NCBI RefSeq assembly: GCF_007676755.1
Contig: NZ_VEBK01000002.1
Coordinates: 310,001-374,000, forward strand
DNA length: 64,000 nt
Source of the DNA: Bacillus sp. FJAT-22090
GTDB lineage: Bacteria; Bacillota; Bacilli; Bacillales_A; Planococcaceae
Direction of reading: 5' to 3'
Shown: one piece after another, positions 34,830 to 43,447 of the stretch
Layout of the letters: every line of letters starts with the position of its first letter
Position numbering within the stretch: position 1 is the stretch's first letter
Made by a program: the position numbers and the translations under genes
Notes under the pieces: model-generated
The model's database searches: none
Told to the model about the DNA's origin: nothing
Seen by the model: the letters and a program-made list of their open reading frames with translations, nothing else

Positions 34830-34863
34830 AACTGGTTGGTCAGTAAACCATCCAATTGGTTGT
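34830..34863 (+). promoter_or_regulatory. Candidate MocR operator, direct repeat
   Basis: AACTGGTTGG (34830-34839) and AATTGGTTGT (34854-34863) are direct repeats 24 bases apart in the gap between the divergent MocR and LysE genes. Related MocR proteins bind direct repeats upstream of their targets. A CCATCCA segment between them could also pair with TGGTTGG. Confidence 0.4.
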
Positions 34864-34914
34864 TTTCTTTTAATTGTAGAATAGGTAGAGTAGGAATGGA
34901 AGGGAGTTTTGAAA

Positions 34915-35517
34915 GTGGAAGCTATATTACACGGGATTTTATTAGCATTTGGCCTCATCCTACCATTAGGAGTACAAAACATTTTTATTTTTTCTCAGGG
35001 AGCTACCCAGCCAAGCGTTTTGAAGGCATTTCCCGCAACAATCACCGCAGCCATTTGTGACACAATCTTGATACTGCTGGCTGTTTTAGGCTTATCAATC
35101 ATAGTTTTACAATTAGAAGGCTTACGATTAGCTCTCCTAATTATGGGCATCCTTTTTCTACTGTATATGGGATATTCAATTTGGAAGTCAAAGCCTGCAA
35201 CAATGGTAACAGGGAAAAGTTTAACGGTGAAAAAACAAATCGTCTTTGCGATGTCTGTTTCTTTGTTAAACCCCCATGCTATTTTAGATACTATTGGAGT
35301 GATTGGGACTAGTGCTTTAAAATACGGAGGAAAAGAGCAATTGTTATTTACGATAGCTTGTATTGCAGTATCTTGGAGCTGGTTTTTGGGGCTGACGTTT
35401 GCCGGGGCTACGATGAAAAAAATCGACGGAACAGGTAAATGGATGGTTATTTTCAATAAATGCTCTGCCGTTTTTATATGGGGTACTGCGATTTATTTGT
35501 TAATAAGTTTAAAGTAG
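34915..35517 (+). CDS. LysE/ArgO-family amino-acid exporter
   Basis: The 200-residue membrane protein has about six helices and the LysE start pattern HGILLAFGLILPLGVQNIFI, with the conserved Pro and Gly near residues 17-20, and an internal SVSLLNPHAILDTIGVIGTS near residue 115, typical of the LysE/ArgO lysine-arginine exporters. It should export basic amino acids. GTG 34915 has AAGGGAG eight bases upstream; TTG 34909 is too close to it. It is likely under the divergent MocR regulator. Confidence 0.9.
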   Translation: MEAILHGILLAFGLILPLGVQNIFIFSQGATQPSVLKAFPATITAAICDTILILLAVLGLSIIVLQLEGLRLALLIMGILFLLYMGYSIWKSKPATMVTGKSLTVKKQIVFAMSVSLLNPHAILDTIGVIGTSALKYGGKEQLLFTIACIAVSWSWFLGLTFAGATMKKIDGTGKWMVIFNKCSAVFIWGTAIYLLISLK

Positions 35518-35622
35518 CTTATTAAATAACTAATGAAAGAAACCTAGCTATTATTGTCATATTTTCTTCATTCAATTGCTTTAATTACTATAAAAATATT
35601 ATTCTAAAAATTCTCTTTTCAC

Positions 35623-35636
35623 CGAACATTTATTCG
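35623..35636 (+). promoter_or_regulatory. Candidate degenerate LexA box
   Basis: CGAACATTTATTCG is a palindrome that differs from CGAAC-N4-GTTCG by one base (ATTCG for GTTCG). It lies 38 bases before the TTG start of the DinB-fold gene. Confidence 0.35.
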
Positions 35637-35673
35637 TGTATATTTAATTTATACGAATACAGGGGGGAAAATT

Positions 35674-36144
35674 TTGAACTCAATTGATTTAATTCTTTTA
35701 AATTTTAATGAAGTACGAAGAAGAAGTATTAAGGTTTGGACATCTATTCCGGTTGAGAAACTACAATGGAAACCTGATGATGAAGCAATGACTTGCCTCG
35801 AAATGATTCGTCATGTTCTAGAAAGTGAGCACTATTATCATCTTGCAATCCTAAATCACGGCAGTCTTCCAGTATTTGATTCTCCTTTTGAGGGCCGGAC
35901 TTTCACTACAGTTAATGCTGAACTGGAATTTGCAGCACCATATAGAAATCAATTCATAGAAACAATTAGATCATTAACTGAAGAAGATTTAATCAATATA
36001 AATATTGACCGTTCCGATTCAGGTTACATAAGAGACTTAGGTGACATGTTATTGAGAATTGCTTACCACGAATCTATCCATACTGGCCAACTACTTGATT
36101 ACTTAAGAACATCTGGTATTCCAAGACCAGTTATTTGGGATTAA
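35674..36144 (+). CDS. DinB-superfamily protein
   Basis: A 156-residue four-helix DinB-like protein: LNFNEVRRRSIKVWTSIPVE, MIRHVLESEHYYHL (histidine-containing helix near residue 46) and a C-terminal helix AYHESIHTGQLLDYLRTSG with HxxxHxxQ, the metal-site spacing of the superfamily. It shares the fold but little sequence with the DinB gene at 9.6 kb. AGGGGGG lies six bases before TTG 35674. A near-LexA palindrome upstream could make it damage-inducible, as B. subtilis dinB is. Confidence 0.8.
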   Translation: MNSIDLILLNFNEVRRRSIKVWTSIPVEKLQWKPDDEAMTCLEMIRHVLESEHYYHLAILNHGSLPVFDSPFEGRTFTTVNAELEFAAPYRNQFIETIRSLTEEDLININIDRSDSGYIRDLGDMLLRIAYHESIHTGQLLDYLRTSGIPRPVIWD

Positions 36145-36216
36145 TTTTCTATAATATTGTCTTGCATATTGCTAGCAGACAAGTTCTTTCATCTAAAATA
36201 CGGCTGCTACAAAAAT

Positions 36217-36254
36217 AAAAAGACACCAAGTTTCTTTCTCCTAACTTGGTGTCT
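36217..36254 (-). terminator. Terminator of the methyltransferase pseudogene
   Basis: Twelve-base arms AGACACCAAGTT / AACTTGGTGTCT with a ten-base loop, followed on the minus strand by TTTTTATTTTT. It lies just after the pseudogene's ancestral stop codon at 36270. Confidence 0.75.
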
Positions 36255-36267
36255 ATATTCTCACAGT

Positions 36268-37002
36268 TTATGTTTCTCGTGCTATGATGATAAATCGATG
36301 TTCAAAGCTTTCAATATATCTTTGATCCATAACTTCCCTCTGCAATTCACATAATCTCTCAAAACATTTAACAACTAAAAATCCTGGAAATTCCCACTTC
36401 ATTATTTTTGCATAAAACACAATGCTCCTACATCATAGAAGCGTAAATAGGGATAATATTCATTTCCAAGTTATATAGTGAACCCTCCAGCCCTTAACTT
36501 TTCAACTTCATTATCTAGCAGTAAATCGGAATAGAATGGTTGAAAATTAGGAATTAGTTTTTTAGAAAGAGATTCCTTGTTCTTACCATCAACTTGTTGA
36601 GTGATAAACAAACCATTTCTATTTAATACCCGCCTCACTTCACTTACATCATACACTCATGACAATTGATAATCATGTCGAAGGTATTATCGGGAAATGG
36701 TATTATGTCATCATCTACAACTTGTTTCACACAAATTCCTAGAGGCTCAAGTTTTTCTTTGCAAAGTTCTACATTCGGTTTCCATGCTTCTGGGACAAAG
36801 ATTTTGTCAGGAAGATGCCCCAAGGTTAATAAAAATTCTCTTCCTCCTGTTCCCAGATCTAGTAACTTATATTCAGAGCTTAAATAATACATTACCCATT
36901 CTTTATAATCCCAAGGAAGTTTCTACTCCTGCCAGCGTCCTTGTAAGTGAGTAAAATCCCATCCACTAAAACTTTCTTTTTCTTCAAATCTATCAAATTC
37001 AT
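36268..37002 (-). pseudogene. Decayed class I methyltransferase gene
   Basis: Reassembled from several frames. It reads YEFDRFEEKESFSGWDFTHL, then TAG at 36923-36925 after GRWQE, then motif I KLLDLGTGGREFLLTLGHL and the post-I block FDMIINCHE, then a frameshift near 36647 into YDVSEVRRVLNRNGLFITQQ, a TAA at 36471-36473, and after another frameshift near 36413 MKWEFPGFLVVKCFERLCEL and IESFEHRFIIIARET. A frameshift after the ATG at 37002 is also needed. AAAGGAG precedes that ATG. The terminator follows. The family is a SAM methyltransferase typical of Bacillales; at least four lesions mean no product. Confidence 0.8.
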
Positions 37003-37155
37003 ATCGACCGCTCCTTTTCTTCATTTATCACAATGAGAAATGGTGCAGTAAATCTAATAGCGATCTTGTTCACTTCGGTACAATTTGCTATCAGATTAAT
37101 ACTGCACCGAGCAATTTTCTCGTCTAAATCTCTTCATAGAGTTCACACCCTTTTA

Positions 37156-37695
37156 TTAAAGACTAGAGCCCTTATTGAAATTTAATTGGTTTGTAGGACA
37201 AACGTCGGCAAACCAGCTTAAAACATTATTATGATGATTAATGATCTGTTGGGCGGTTATTTCCTCAGCATCCCACGTACTATGAGCATCTGAAATTAAT
37301 GTTACCTTATATCCCATGCTAAACGCTCGCCTACAAGTCGTGTCAACACAAGCCTCTGTTTGAATTCCCGCTAGATACACATGATCAACACCTTGCTTTT
37401 TTAACTCATCTTCTAAGATAGTGTTAAAAAACGAATCTGGTGTTGTTTTTTGAATAATTACGTCTGTTGATTTTGGAGTTATTGCGTTATGGATTTCCCA
37501 CATCATTGTGCCAGATTCTAAAAGTTTTCCAACAGGAGCATTATGCTGGATATAAAAAACATGGGTATTTGCAGAACGAGCTTTTTCTATTAAAGCAGTT
37601 AGAGTTTGTAGTAAAGATTCCCCTTTGTACACAAGATTTCCTTCCTGAAACATTCCATTTTGAACATCAATAATCAATAGAGCATTTTTAGTCAT
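37156..37695 (-). CDS. Isochorismatase-family cysteine hydrolase
   Basis: The 179-residue protein has the isochorismatase fold: NALLIIDVQNGMFQEGNLV with the catalytic aspartate near residue 9, VIIQKTTPDSFFNTILEDEL with the catalytic lysine, and AGIQTEACVDTTCRRAFSMG with the nucleophilic cysteine near residue 120 followed by a DAHSTWDAEEITA tail. It should hydrolyse an amide or ester such as N-carbamoylsarcosine-like substrates; the substrate is undetermined. ATG 37695 follows GGAGGAG by four bases. Confidence 0.87.
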   Translation of the reverse strand: MTKNALLIIDVQNGMFQEGNLVYKGESLLQTLTALIEKARSANTHVFYIQHNAPVGKLLESGTMMWEIHNAITPKSTDVIIQKTTPDSFFNTILEDELKKQGVDHVYLAGIQTEACVDTTCRRAFSMGYKVTLISDAHSTWDAEEITAQQIINHHNNVLSWFADVCPTNQLNFNKGSSL

Positions 37696-37878
37696 ACTTC
37701 TCCTCCTCACAAATAGTCAGCTTGCCATTAATATGATTACGCAACTTTAAAATCATTGTTGACTGTAGCATATCTCATTATTACTGATTTCCAAAGTTCT
37801 AAATTTTCAAGATTAACATAAAATAAATAGACTCTAATTTATTAGAAATATATTTGCAAAGATAAAGGGGATGAGAGA

Positions 37879-38103
37879 ATGTTTGCTGTTCATTTTGTTG
37901 AAAATAAAACAATCGTATTAACTCAAGCGTTAAGAAGAATTCCTACCGTCGATGAAGATTTAAAAATTAAAGGCCGTAAAGGAAAAGTTACTAGCGTTTT
38001 GGAAATTGAAGAGAACATATTTCATGTTTATGTAGAGTTTGAGAAAGTAGTGAATAAAAGTCAGGCTGCATTAAATGATTTAGGCAAAAAGAAAAAACGA
38101 TAA
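37879..38103 (+). CDS. Small basic protein of unknown function
   Basis: The 74-residue protein is soluble, with the strand-rich segment FAVHFVENKTIVLTQALRR, then KIKGRKGKVTSVLEIEENIF and a basic C-terminus GKKKKR. GGGGAT-GAGAG precedes the ATG. Proteins of this form occur in Bacillales; I do not know a function. It is convergent with the M48 protease gene. Confidence 0.55.
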   Translation: MFAVHFVENKTIVLTQALRRIPTVDEDLKIKGRKGKVTSVLEIEENIFHVYVEFEKVVNKSQAALNDLGKKKKR

Positions 38104-38122
38104 TTCGTATAGTTGGAAAGTT

Positions 38123-38154
38123 AAAAGACTTGCCTTTTAAAGGACAAGTCTTTT
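38123..38154. terminator. Bidirectional terminator
   Basis: Arms AAAAGACTTG / CAAGTCTTTT with a short loop between the 74-residue gene (plus) and the M48 protease gene (minus); A and T runs flank both sides. Confidence 0.75.
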
Positions 38155-38161
38155 ATTGTCT

Positions 38162-39436
38162 TCATTTCTCTTTTGTATCAATCTCATTGGCTACTTTGTT
38201 AATTCTTTCTAGCATAGTCGGATGGGAATAGCGAAACCATTTTACAAGGAGTGGAGGATTCACTTCACTTAAACCTGCTCTAGTAAGTTCTTGAAATGTG
38301 CTGACGGCTGCACTTGGATCCGTGACTAACTCAATTGCATACTGGTCTGCCCTAGTTTCTTGATATCTTGAAATGTAATTGGACAGTGGGCTTGATGCAA
38401 ACAATAGAACAGATGTAATTAGAAAAAACAATGGTAATGAGTGAATAGCATTTATTCGTTTTATTTTTAATATTCGTCCGAAACGAGTGATGATCCAAGG
38501 CATTATTTTCGCAGTTAACCAAAGTCCTAAAAGCATACTTAATATATATTCTGCTATTCCAAAATATATATGCTTCTCCACGTAATGTCCCATTTCATGA
38601 GCCATAATGAAGAGAATTTCATTTTCAGATAAACGATTTAACGTCGTATCCCATAATACAATTCTAGAATTGCTACCAATCCCTGTGACATAGGCATTTA
38701 GCGCATTTGTCTTTTCTGCCATATTCACTTCATATACATGCTCAGCAGGAATATTTGCTTGCTCCGCCAGCGATAGTATCTTCGATTCTAATTCTTTATT
38801 CGTTAACGGGTAAAAATCATTATACAATGGGTCGATTACTACTGGCTGAATGAACATAAGGAAAATGGAATAAGGAATCATTAATAACCAAGCAAATAAC
38901 CACCATTTTTTAGGACTTTTTCTAATAAGCCAATAAAGAACGGTGACAATTAATACTGTCATTCCAAAATCCACCCAAAATTCGATCACATTATCTCGCA
39001 TCCAAGAAGAGAAGACCTGAGTATTAATCCCATAATTCTTCCCTAAGGAATAACCGTAGTAGTCAATAGGTAAGAATACGATAAATATAAAAAGTGAAAG
39101 CAAAAATAAATATACAGCATTTTGTACGATCGCCCATTTATTTTGCAAAGGAAGCCATTTTTCAAACGCTTGAGAAAGTCCTGTTATCAGTATAAAACCA
39201 TAGACTAACCATTTGAACGGCGTTACAACAAAAAAGAGGAAATTCTTTATTTTGGAATACTCCTCACTAAGGTACAATTCTTGCTTGGACATAAAAACAT
39301 GGGGATCCGCAACAGTACCCTTCAAAGTTTCTGGTATCCCTCCGCTGTTACTATGAAAAATATATACATACATCACTAATGCATATACCCCAAATAATAA
39401 AAGAGCGGTAATACCGTATTTTTTCGCCAAATCCAC
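38162..39436 (-). CDS. M48 (STE24/CAAX-type) membrane metallopeptidase
   Basis: The 424-residue protein has the CAAX prenyl protease architecture: several N-terminal membrane helices and the zinc motif FIMAHEMGHYVEKH near residue 275 (HEMGH), with the third-ligand region RYQETRADQYAIELVTD near residue 362. FxxNxE is also visible in PLYNDFYPL. Helices lie near residues 10-28, 68-88, 100-122 and others. GTG 39436 with GGAG is my preferred start; a TTG 39 bases upstream is possible. It is transcribed as a single gene and shares a terminator region with the small plus-strand gene. Confidence 0.85.
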   Translation of the reverse strand: MDLAKKYGITALLLFGVYALVMYVYIFHSNSGGIPETLKGTVADPHVFMSKQELYLSEEYSKIKNFLFFVVTPFKWLVYGFILITGLSQAFEKWLPLQNKWAIVQNAVYLFLLSLFIFIVFLPIDYYGYSLGKNYGINTQVFSSWMRDNVIEFWVDFGMTVLIVTVLYWLIRKSPKKWWLFAWLLMIPYSIFLMFIQPVVIDPLYNDFYPLTNKELESKILSLAEQANIPAEHVYEVNMAEKTNALNAYVTGIGSNSRIVLWDTTLNRLSENEILFIMAHEMGHYVEKHIYFGIAEYILSMLLGLWLTAKIMPWIITRFGRILKIKRINAIHSLPLFFLITSVLLFASSPLSNYISRYQETRADQYAIELVTDPSAAVSTFQELTRAGLSEVNPPLLVKWFRYSHPTMLERINKVANEIDTKEK

Positions 39437-39624
39437 TTCAACTCCATTCACACTTCTTACATTTAGTGTAATCAATTAAAAACAAAGATAGAACCAATCA
39501 TTTAGGATAAACGCTCGGCATCATCACAAACTGACCACTATGTTTTTTTAAATATTGACACTTTTAAAAGTACCAATCCTTTGCTAATATTATCAGTAAT
39601 TTCGAAAAAGGAAGGTTACAGACT

Positions 39625-40158
39625 ATGCAAAAAACAACAAGTTATTCAAACGTACGCACATTTGATCTAATTATTACATCTATGTTAATTGCGCTCGTAT
39701 TCGTTGCCACGATATTATTAAATATCAAACTTCCAATCACGGCGAATGGTGGTTTGGTTCATTTGGGAACAGCTATGCTGTTTATTTCCTCTATATTATT
39801 TGGTCCTAAAAAAGGCGCTATGGCTGGTGCAATTGGGATGGCATTATTTGATCTAGTATCTGGCTGGACTTTGTGGGCACCTTTCACCTTTTTAGCTCGC
39901 GGCTTGCAAGGTTATATCGTTGGAAAAATCGCCTGGTCAAACGGTCGCAAAGGAAATAGCATTGTATTTAACTTGCTGGCAACTATCGTTTCGATCCCCT
40001 TTATGTTAGGTGGTTACTATATTTGTGAGGGAGTGCTTTTTAGTAGCTGGATTATTCCTGTGGCCTCTATCCCTGGTAATATCGTTCAAAATGTTGTAGG
40101 GATCTGCGTAGCTATTCCAGTTTGTATTGTACTGAAAAAAATACCTATTTTTAAATAA
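39625..40158 (+). CDS. ECF transporter S component (substrate-binding membrane protein)
   Basis: The 177-residue protein has about five membrane helices and the S-component features: ALVFVATILLNIKLPITANG near residue 27, GGLVHLGTAMLFISSILFGP near residue 46 and MAGAIGMALFDLVSGWTLWAPFTF near residue 73. This is the COG4720-type group, whose vitamin or precursor substrate is unknown here. It needs the shared EcfT/EcfA module from elsewhere in the genome. AAGGAAGG precedes the ATG. A perfect hairpin follows. Confidence 0.85.
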   Translation: MQKTTSYSNVRTFDLIITSMLIALVFVATILLNIKLPITANGGLVHLGTAMLFISSILFGPKKGAMAGAIGMALFDLVSGWTLWAPFTFLARGLQGYIVGKIAWSNGRKGNSIVFNLLATIVSIPFMLGGYYICEGVLFSSWIIPVASIPGNIVQNVVGICVAIPVCIVLKKIPIFK

Positions 40159-40160
40159 GA

Positions 40161-40199
40161 AACGTAAGCTATTACCAGTGAGTGGTAATAGCTTACGTT
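40161..40199. terminator. Perfect hairpin between S component and LCP gene
   Basis: Sixteen-base perfect arms (AACGTAAGCTATTACC / GGTAATAGCTTACGTT) around a seven-base loop. It lies between convergent genes and can serve both; the T tract is short. Confidence 0.7.
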
Positions 40200-40248
40200 T
40201 TGAATTAGAAATATTTTATTTTAACGAGTTTGTGATCGGGTTCGTATA

Positions 40249-41247
40249 CTAGATTTCAGAGTCATTTTTATCTAGTTTTAATTTTAAGCTATCTTTTAAT
40301 TCTTTTAAAGAATCTTCGTCAGGGAAGAAATACCATATATCTTTCCTTTCTATCTCACTATATACCTTCTTATCTTCACCAACAAGTTGTAATTGTTCAA
40401 TTGGGTTAGCTTTCATCTTTTGATACATTTTCATGAATCCTAAGTACTTGGATGAGGGAATATTTGTTTGAACATTCTCTCCAACGTCTTTTATCATGTC
40501 GTCAATTTTGGTTATATTGTTCAAACTTGTCGCTTTATTTATAATATCTTGTATTACTTGTTTTTGACGAGTATTGCGTCCTCTATCTCCCTCTGTGTCT
40601 CTTTTTCTCATTCGAACATATGCAAGTGCTTCATTGCCTTGTAAGAGCATTGGGCCTTTTGTATACGTTTTCCATTTTAACGTATCTGCAAGTTGGATAT
40701 CGACAGTGAACGGTACATCCACGTTGACACCACCCACTGTATCCACAATATTTTCAAACCCTTGAAAATCTGTCGAAACATAATAATCTATTGGAATTTC
40801 TAATAATTTTTCTAACGTATTAATCGTATACTTCATACCCCCATGAGAGTACGCATGATTTATTTTATCTTTCATTCCTATTTCCTCTATATCTACTATT
40901 GTGTCCCTAGGAATACTGACCATCGATATTTTTTGAGTTTTTGGGTTAATCGTTGCTATAAGAAGCATATCCGAACGTCCGTATTTTTCTTCTTCCTTTC
41001 GTTCAATGCCCGCTAATAACATGGTGAACGGAGAATCCACGTCTGTTATACTATCCGTGTTCGTCGACTCTTCTTTATCCCCTTCTAACGGCACATACAT
41101 CTTAGAAGCAGCACGTTTTGCTTCAAGGGAAAGATTTGTTGCAAAAACGACAACACCTGACAATAGAACCATGGATAGAACGAGTAATATATATAAAATT
41201 TTTTTCTTTTTCTTTGACTTGCGCTTTGTTCGGCGAGAAATAGACAT
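40249..41247 (-). CDS. LytR-CpsA-Psr (LCP) family protein
   Basis: The 332-residue protein has a basic cytoplasmic start (RRTKRKSKKKKK), one membrane anchor (about residues 17-37) and an LCP domain: PFTMLLAGIERKEEEKYGRSDMLLIATINP, VSIPRDTIVDIEEIG, KINHAYSHGG, GGVNVDVPF and LLQGNEALAYVRMRKRDTEGDRGRNTRQKQV, where the arginines bind the polyprenyl-phosphate substrate. It should transfer wall teichoic acid or capsule chains to peptidoglycan. AGAGGGA precedes the ATG. Name of the specific paralogue is not decidable. Confidence 0.93.
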   Translation of the reverse strand: MSISRRTKRKSKKKKKILYILLVLSMVLLSGVVVFATNLSLEAKRAASKMYVPLEGDKEESTNTDSITDVDSPFTMLLAGIERKEEEKYGRSDMLLIATINPKTQKISMVSIPRDTIVDIEEIGMKDKINHAYSHGGMKYTINTLEKLLEIPIDYYVSTDFQGFENIVDTVGGVNVDVPFTVDIQLADTLKWKTYTKGPMLLQGNEALAYVRMRKRDTEGDRGRNTRQKQVIQDIINKATSLNNITKIDDMIKDVGENVQTNIPSSKYLGFMKMYQKMKANPIEQLQLVGEDKKVYSEIERKDIWYFFPDEDSLKELKDSLKLKLDKNDSEI

Positions 41248-41567
41248 ATTTTTTCCCTCTTTACTTTAAAAGTATAATTTAACTAATTATACTGAAAACT
41301 CACCTATGTGTATATGAGCGTTTGTTCCCAAGATTTTCATAATGCAGATACTATTTAACAAAAACATTGTTAAAATGATCTGTTTCTCCATTATTGTGTA
41401 AATCAATTGTGTCGAAATCTTTTTCATCCTTCTTTTTAACCAAAAATAAACTGTTCTTTCCGAATCCCTTATCAACTTCTGATTGCTATTTGATTTGCAA
41501 AACTTCACCCTCAATCTCAAACGATATATTGTAAAAAATTTATGATTTAGACGTTGCAAAAAATGAT
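41248..41567. other. Intergenic region upstream of the LCP gene
   Basis: AT-rich; a minus-strand open frame of 102 codons exists here but has no ribosome-binding site and no recognisable protein features. I treat it as non-coding. Confidence 0.45.
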
Positions 41568-41603
41568 AAAAAAACACTTGTTGTCTATTTGACAATCAAG
41601 TGC
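41568..41603 (-). terminator. Terminator of the SUKH remnant
   Basis: Arms ACTTGTTGTC and GACAATCAAGT (one bulge) with seven T residues on the minus strand. The flanking sequence and arms resemble those of the terminator at 42514-42545. Confidence 0.7.
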
Positions 41604-41772
41604 TTCATTATTAGATTTATAAGTATTTCGTTGCAAATATTATGATTAAACATATGCCTTTGTTCCATTTGAAATGTTTACGGCTTGTTTCTTGTAACAT
41701 TACTATCTCCCAATAGCATCATTCTTATTTTCATAACTAAGAGTGTTTAACTACTATTTGATGTCCTTTTCA

Positions 41773-42069
41773 CTAAGCTTCAAAACCAATGACAATCCAC
41801 TTGTCAACCAAATCCCAAAAATCCATGTTATATCTAGGCTCTTTATTCGTCCACCATAAAACGGCATTATCATTTTGGCAGTTGTTGTAGTCTATTGCAA
41901 CATAGCCGCCCATACCACTTTTAAAGAATCCGAACGTAGTTTCAAGATTAATTTGTAAAGGTTCCTCTAACTCTTCGATTATCCCCCACTCATCATCATC
42001 AAAAAAAGTTACATCTTCTAAAGGAACTAAGCCCATAGCCGGACTTGGATAAAAATAAAAGCCATTGTG
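41773..42069 (-). pseudogene. SUKH/SMI1 immunity protein, C-terminal part
   Basis: About 98 codons read HNGFYFYPSPAMGLVPLEDV, then DDDEWGIIEELEEPLQINLE, TFGFFKSGMGGYVAIDYNNC and DNAVLWWTNKEPRYNMDFWD. This is the C-terminal half of a SUKH (SMI1/KNR4) fold, the domain used by many toxin-immunity proteins. The N-terminal half is missing, replaced at about 42073 by a piece of the LXG toxin gene. An internal ATG at 42036 has no good ribosome-binding site. It is likely a non-functional remnant. Confidence 0.65.
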
Positions 42070-42072
42070 GAC

Positions 42073-42463
42073 GCATTCGTTGTATCTCCTCTAGCTTCTC
42101 CAACTCCTGAGATAAGACCGGCCACATCTAACACGGTCTGAAAAATATCTAATCCTTTATTTTCCTTCGGTATGTCTGCTTGAACAATCTCTTGTTTATA
42201 TTCCACTTTAGAAACAACTTCATAGAAAACTGTTTCTTCTACCATATATTCTTTAATGAGTAAACCATTTTCATACTGATGGTATTTTACGTTTTCTTCG
42301 ACCGTGTACACTTTTTTCCCTTAAAGGTTTTGAAAAGTGGCTGTGGTAATCATCGTACCGATCAGTTGTTCCTGTTTTTCTACCCATAAGTCACTAGGGC
42401 TTAAGTCCACTTTTGGGAACAGTTCCGTTCTAATATCACTTCTTAACGTAAGGACATCCCATT
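42073..42463 (-). pseudogene. Displaced duplicate of the LXG toxin gene middle
   Basis: It matches LXG gene positions 44175-44610, with a 33-base deletion (residues IADGVNGIIYS lost), a 12-base deletion (EENV duplicate lost) and about ten point changes, one of which makes a stop codon (GAA to TAA) before GKKVYTVEE. It therefore encodes no full protein; the open stretch begins MYTVEENVKYHQYENG. Its 3' end is fused to the SUKH remnant. It is recombination debris of a toxin cassette. Confidence 0.85.
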
Positions 42464-42513
42464 ATTTCTTCTCGAAGTTGTCCAAGTCGGGTAGGCTGAC
42501 AAAAAATGCAAAT

Positions 42514-42545
42514 AAGCACTTGTCACTTATAGTAGACAAGTGCTT
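42514..42545 (-). terminator. Terminator of the candidate immunity gene
   Basis: Perfect 11-base arms AAGCACTTGTC / GACAAGTGCTT with a ten-base loop; a T-rich stretch follows after ATTTGCA on the minus strand. Confidence 0.65.
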
Positions 42546-42626
42546 TAAGTTCATTCAATTCTATGATTACTTATCCTCTGAACTTTTTTTAAGTTTGTAT
42601 GTTTATCATTTACCACAATCTAATGT

Positions 42627-43421
42627 CTAAAGCTTATGTCCGTAGAAATATTTTCTTCCCTTTTCCCAGTGTTGAGTTGAAAGTTCATTTATATAATCAA
42701 TAAAACTTTTATAGTTACCTCCACTGATAATCGTGTTATACTCTCCAGGTACTTTTTCACCAGTCCAAATTGATAATAAAGATGGAATTAATTCCATACC
42801 TAATGGCTCTTCATTATTTGCAGCAATCATAACTCTTTGCATTATTTTTTTTGCTAAGTCCCCAGGAAAAGCTAAATTTTGTTGATAGTAATAACTTTCG
42901 GTGTCATTTTCATCACAATATTTATAATAAAAATCCCCAATATCATCCACAGTTGCCTCTTCTCCAATTTGCTCTTCAAAATTAAGGAAGAAACCAATAG
43001 AATCTTTTATAATAAGAGCTGTATCACTAATATCTTCCCACTCTTCTAGCAATGCTAATAAGTAAGGGACTATATGAAGCGAGAGTGATGTAATGGCTGC
43101 TGAAGCAAAAGTGTTTACCGTTTCTTCTGTGCCCTTACTAAGAAATCGAAGATTACTTGAATCCCTTAAGTCATCATGTGTTGCGACATCTAAAAATACT
43201 CTAATACATAAATTTAAGGCAGCTTCATCTTTGGTCTGATTCATTAATTGAATCAGTAATGGTTTTTGAGAAAAATCCCCCATTTTATATAATTCTATCA
43301 AGTTAAATAAAACTTCCGATTCTGTAACAGCTTTTAAAATGTTTTCTTTGATTTCAGATTGGGAAAGAGTTGATTTTTCTCCAAACCATATACTATTCAT
43401 AAGATTTACTGTTCCACTCAT
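42627..43421 (-). CDS. Candidate immunity protein for the LXG toxin
   Basis: The 264-residue protein is all-helical and soluble: SEIKENILKAVTESEVLFNL, FSQKPLLIQLMNQTKDEAAL, ALIIKDSIGFFLNFEEQIGE and WTGEKVPGEYNTIISGGNYK. It resembles the Imm47-type immunity proteins found next to polymorphic toxins, but I am not certain of the family. It starts 27 bases after the LXG toxin stop, the normal position of a cognate immunity gene. GGGGG lies five bases before ATG 43421. It should bind and neutralise the toxin domain of that protein. Confidence 0.65.
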   Translation of the reverse strand: MSGTVNLMNSIWFGEKSTLSQSEIKENILKAVTESEVLFNLIELYKMGDFSQKPLLIQLMNQTKDEAALNLCIRVFLDVATHDDLRDSSNLRFLSKGTEETVNTFASAAITSLSLHIVPYLLALLEEWEDISDTALIIKDSIGFFLNFEEQIGEEATVDDIGDFYYKYCDENDTESYYYQQNLAFPGDLAKKIMQRVMIAANNEEPLGMELIPSLLSIWTGEKVPGEYNTIISGGNYKSFIDYINELSTQHWEKGRKYFYGHKL

Positions 43422-43447
43422 AAATACCCCCACTTTCATTCATTGAA

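Noticed and set aside
41287-41595. 102-codon minus-strand ORF
   Set aside because: No ribosome-binding site, no domain or signal, low-complexity composition, and a terminator hairpin runs through its 5' part.
42337-42630. 97-codon plus-strand ORF
   Set aside because: It is antisense to the toxin fragment and reappears antisense to the intact toxin gene at 44484, as expected for a shadow frame.
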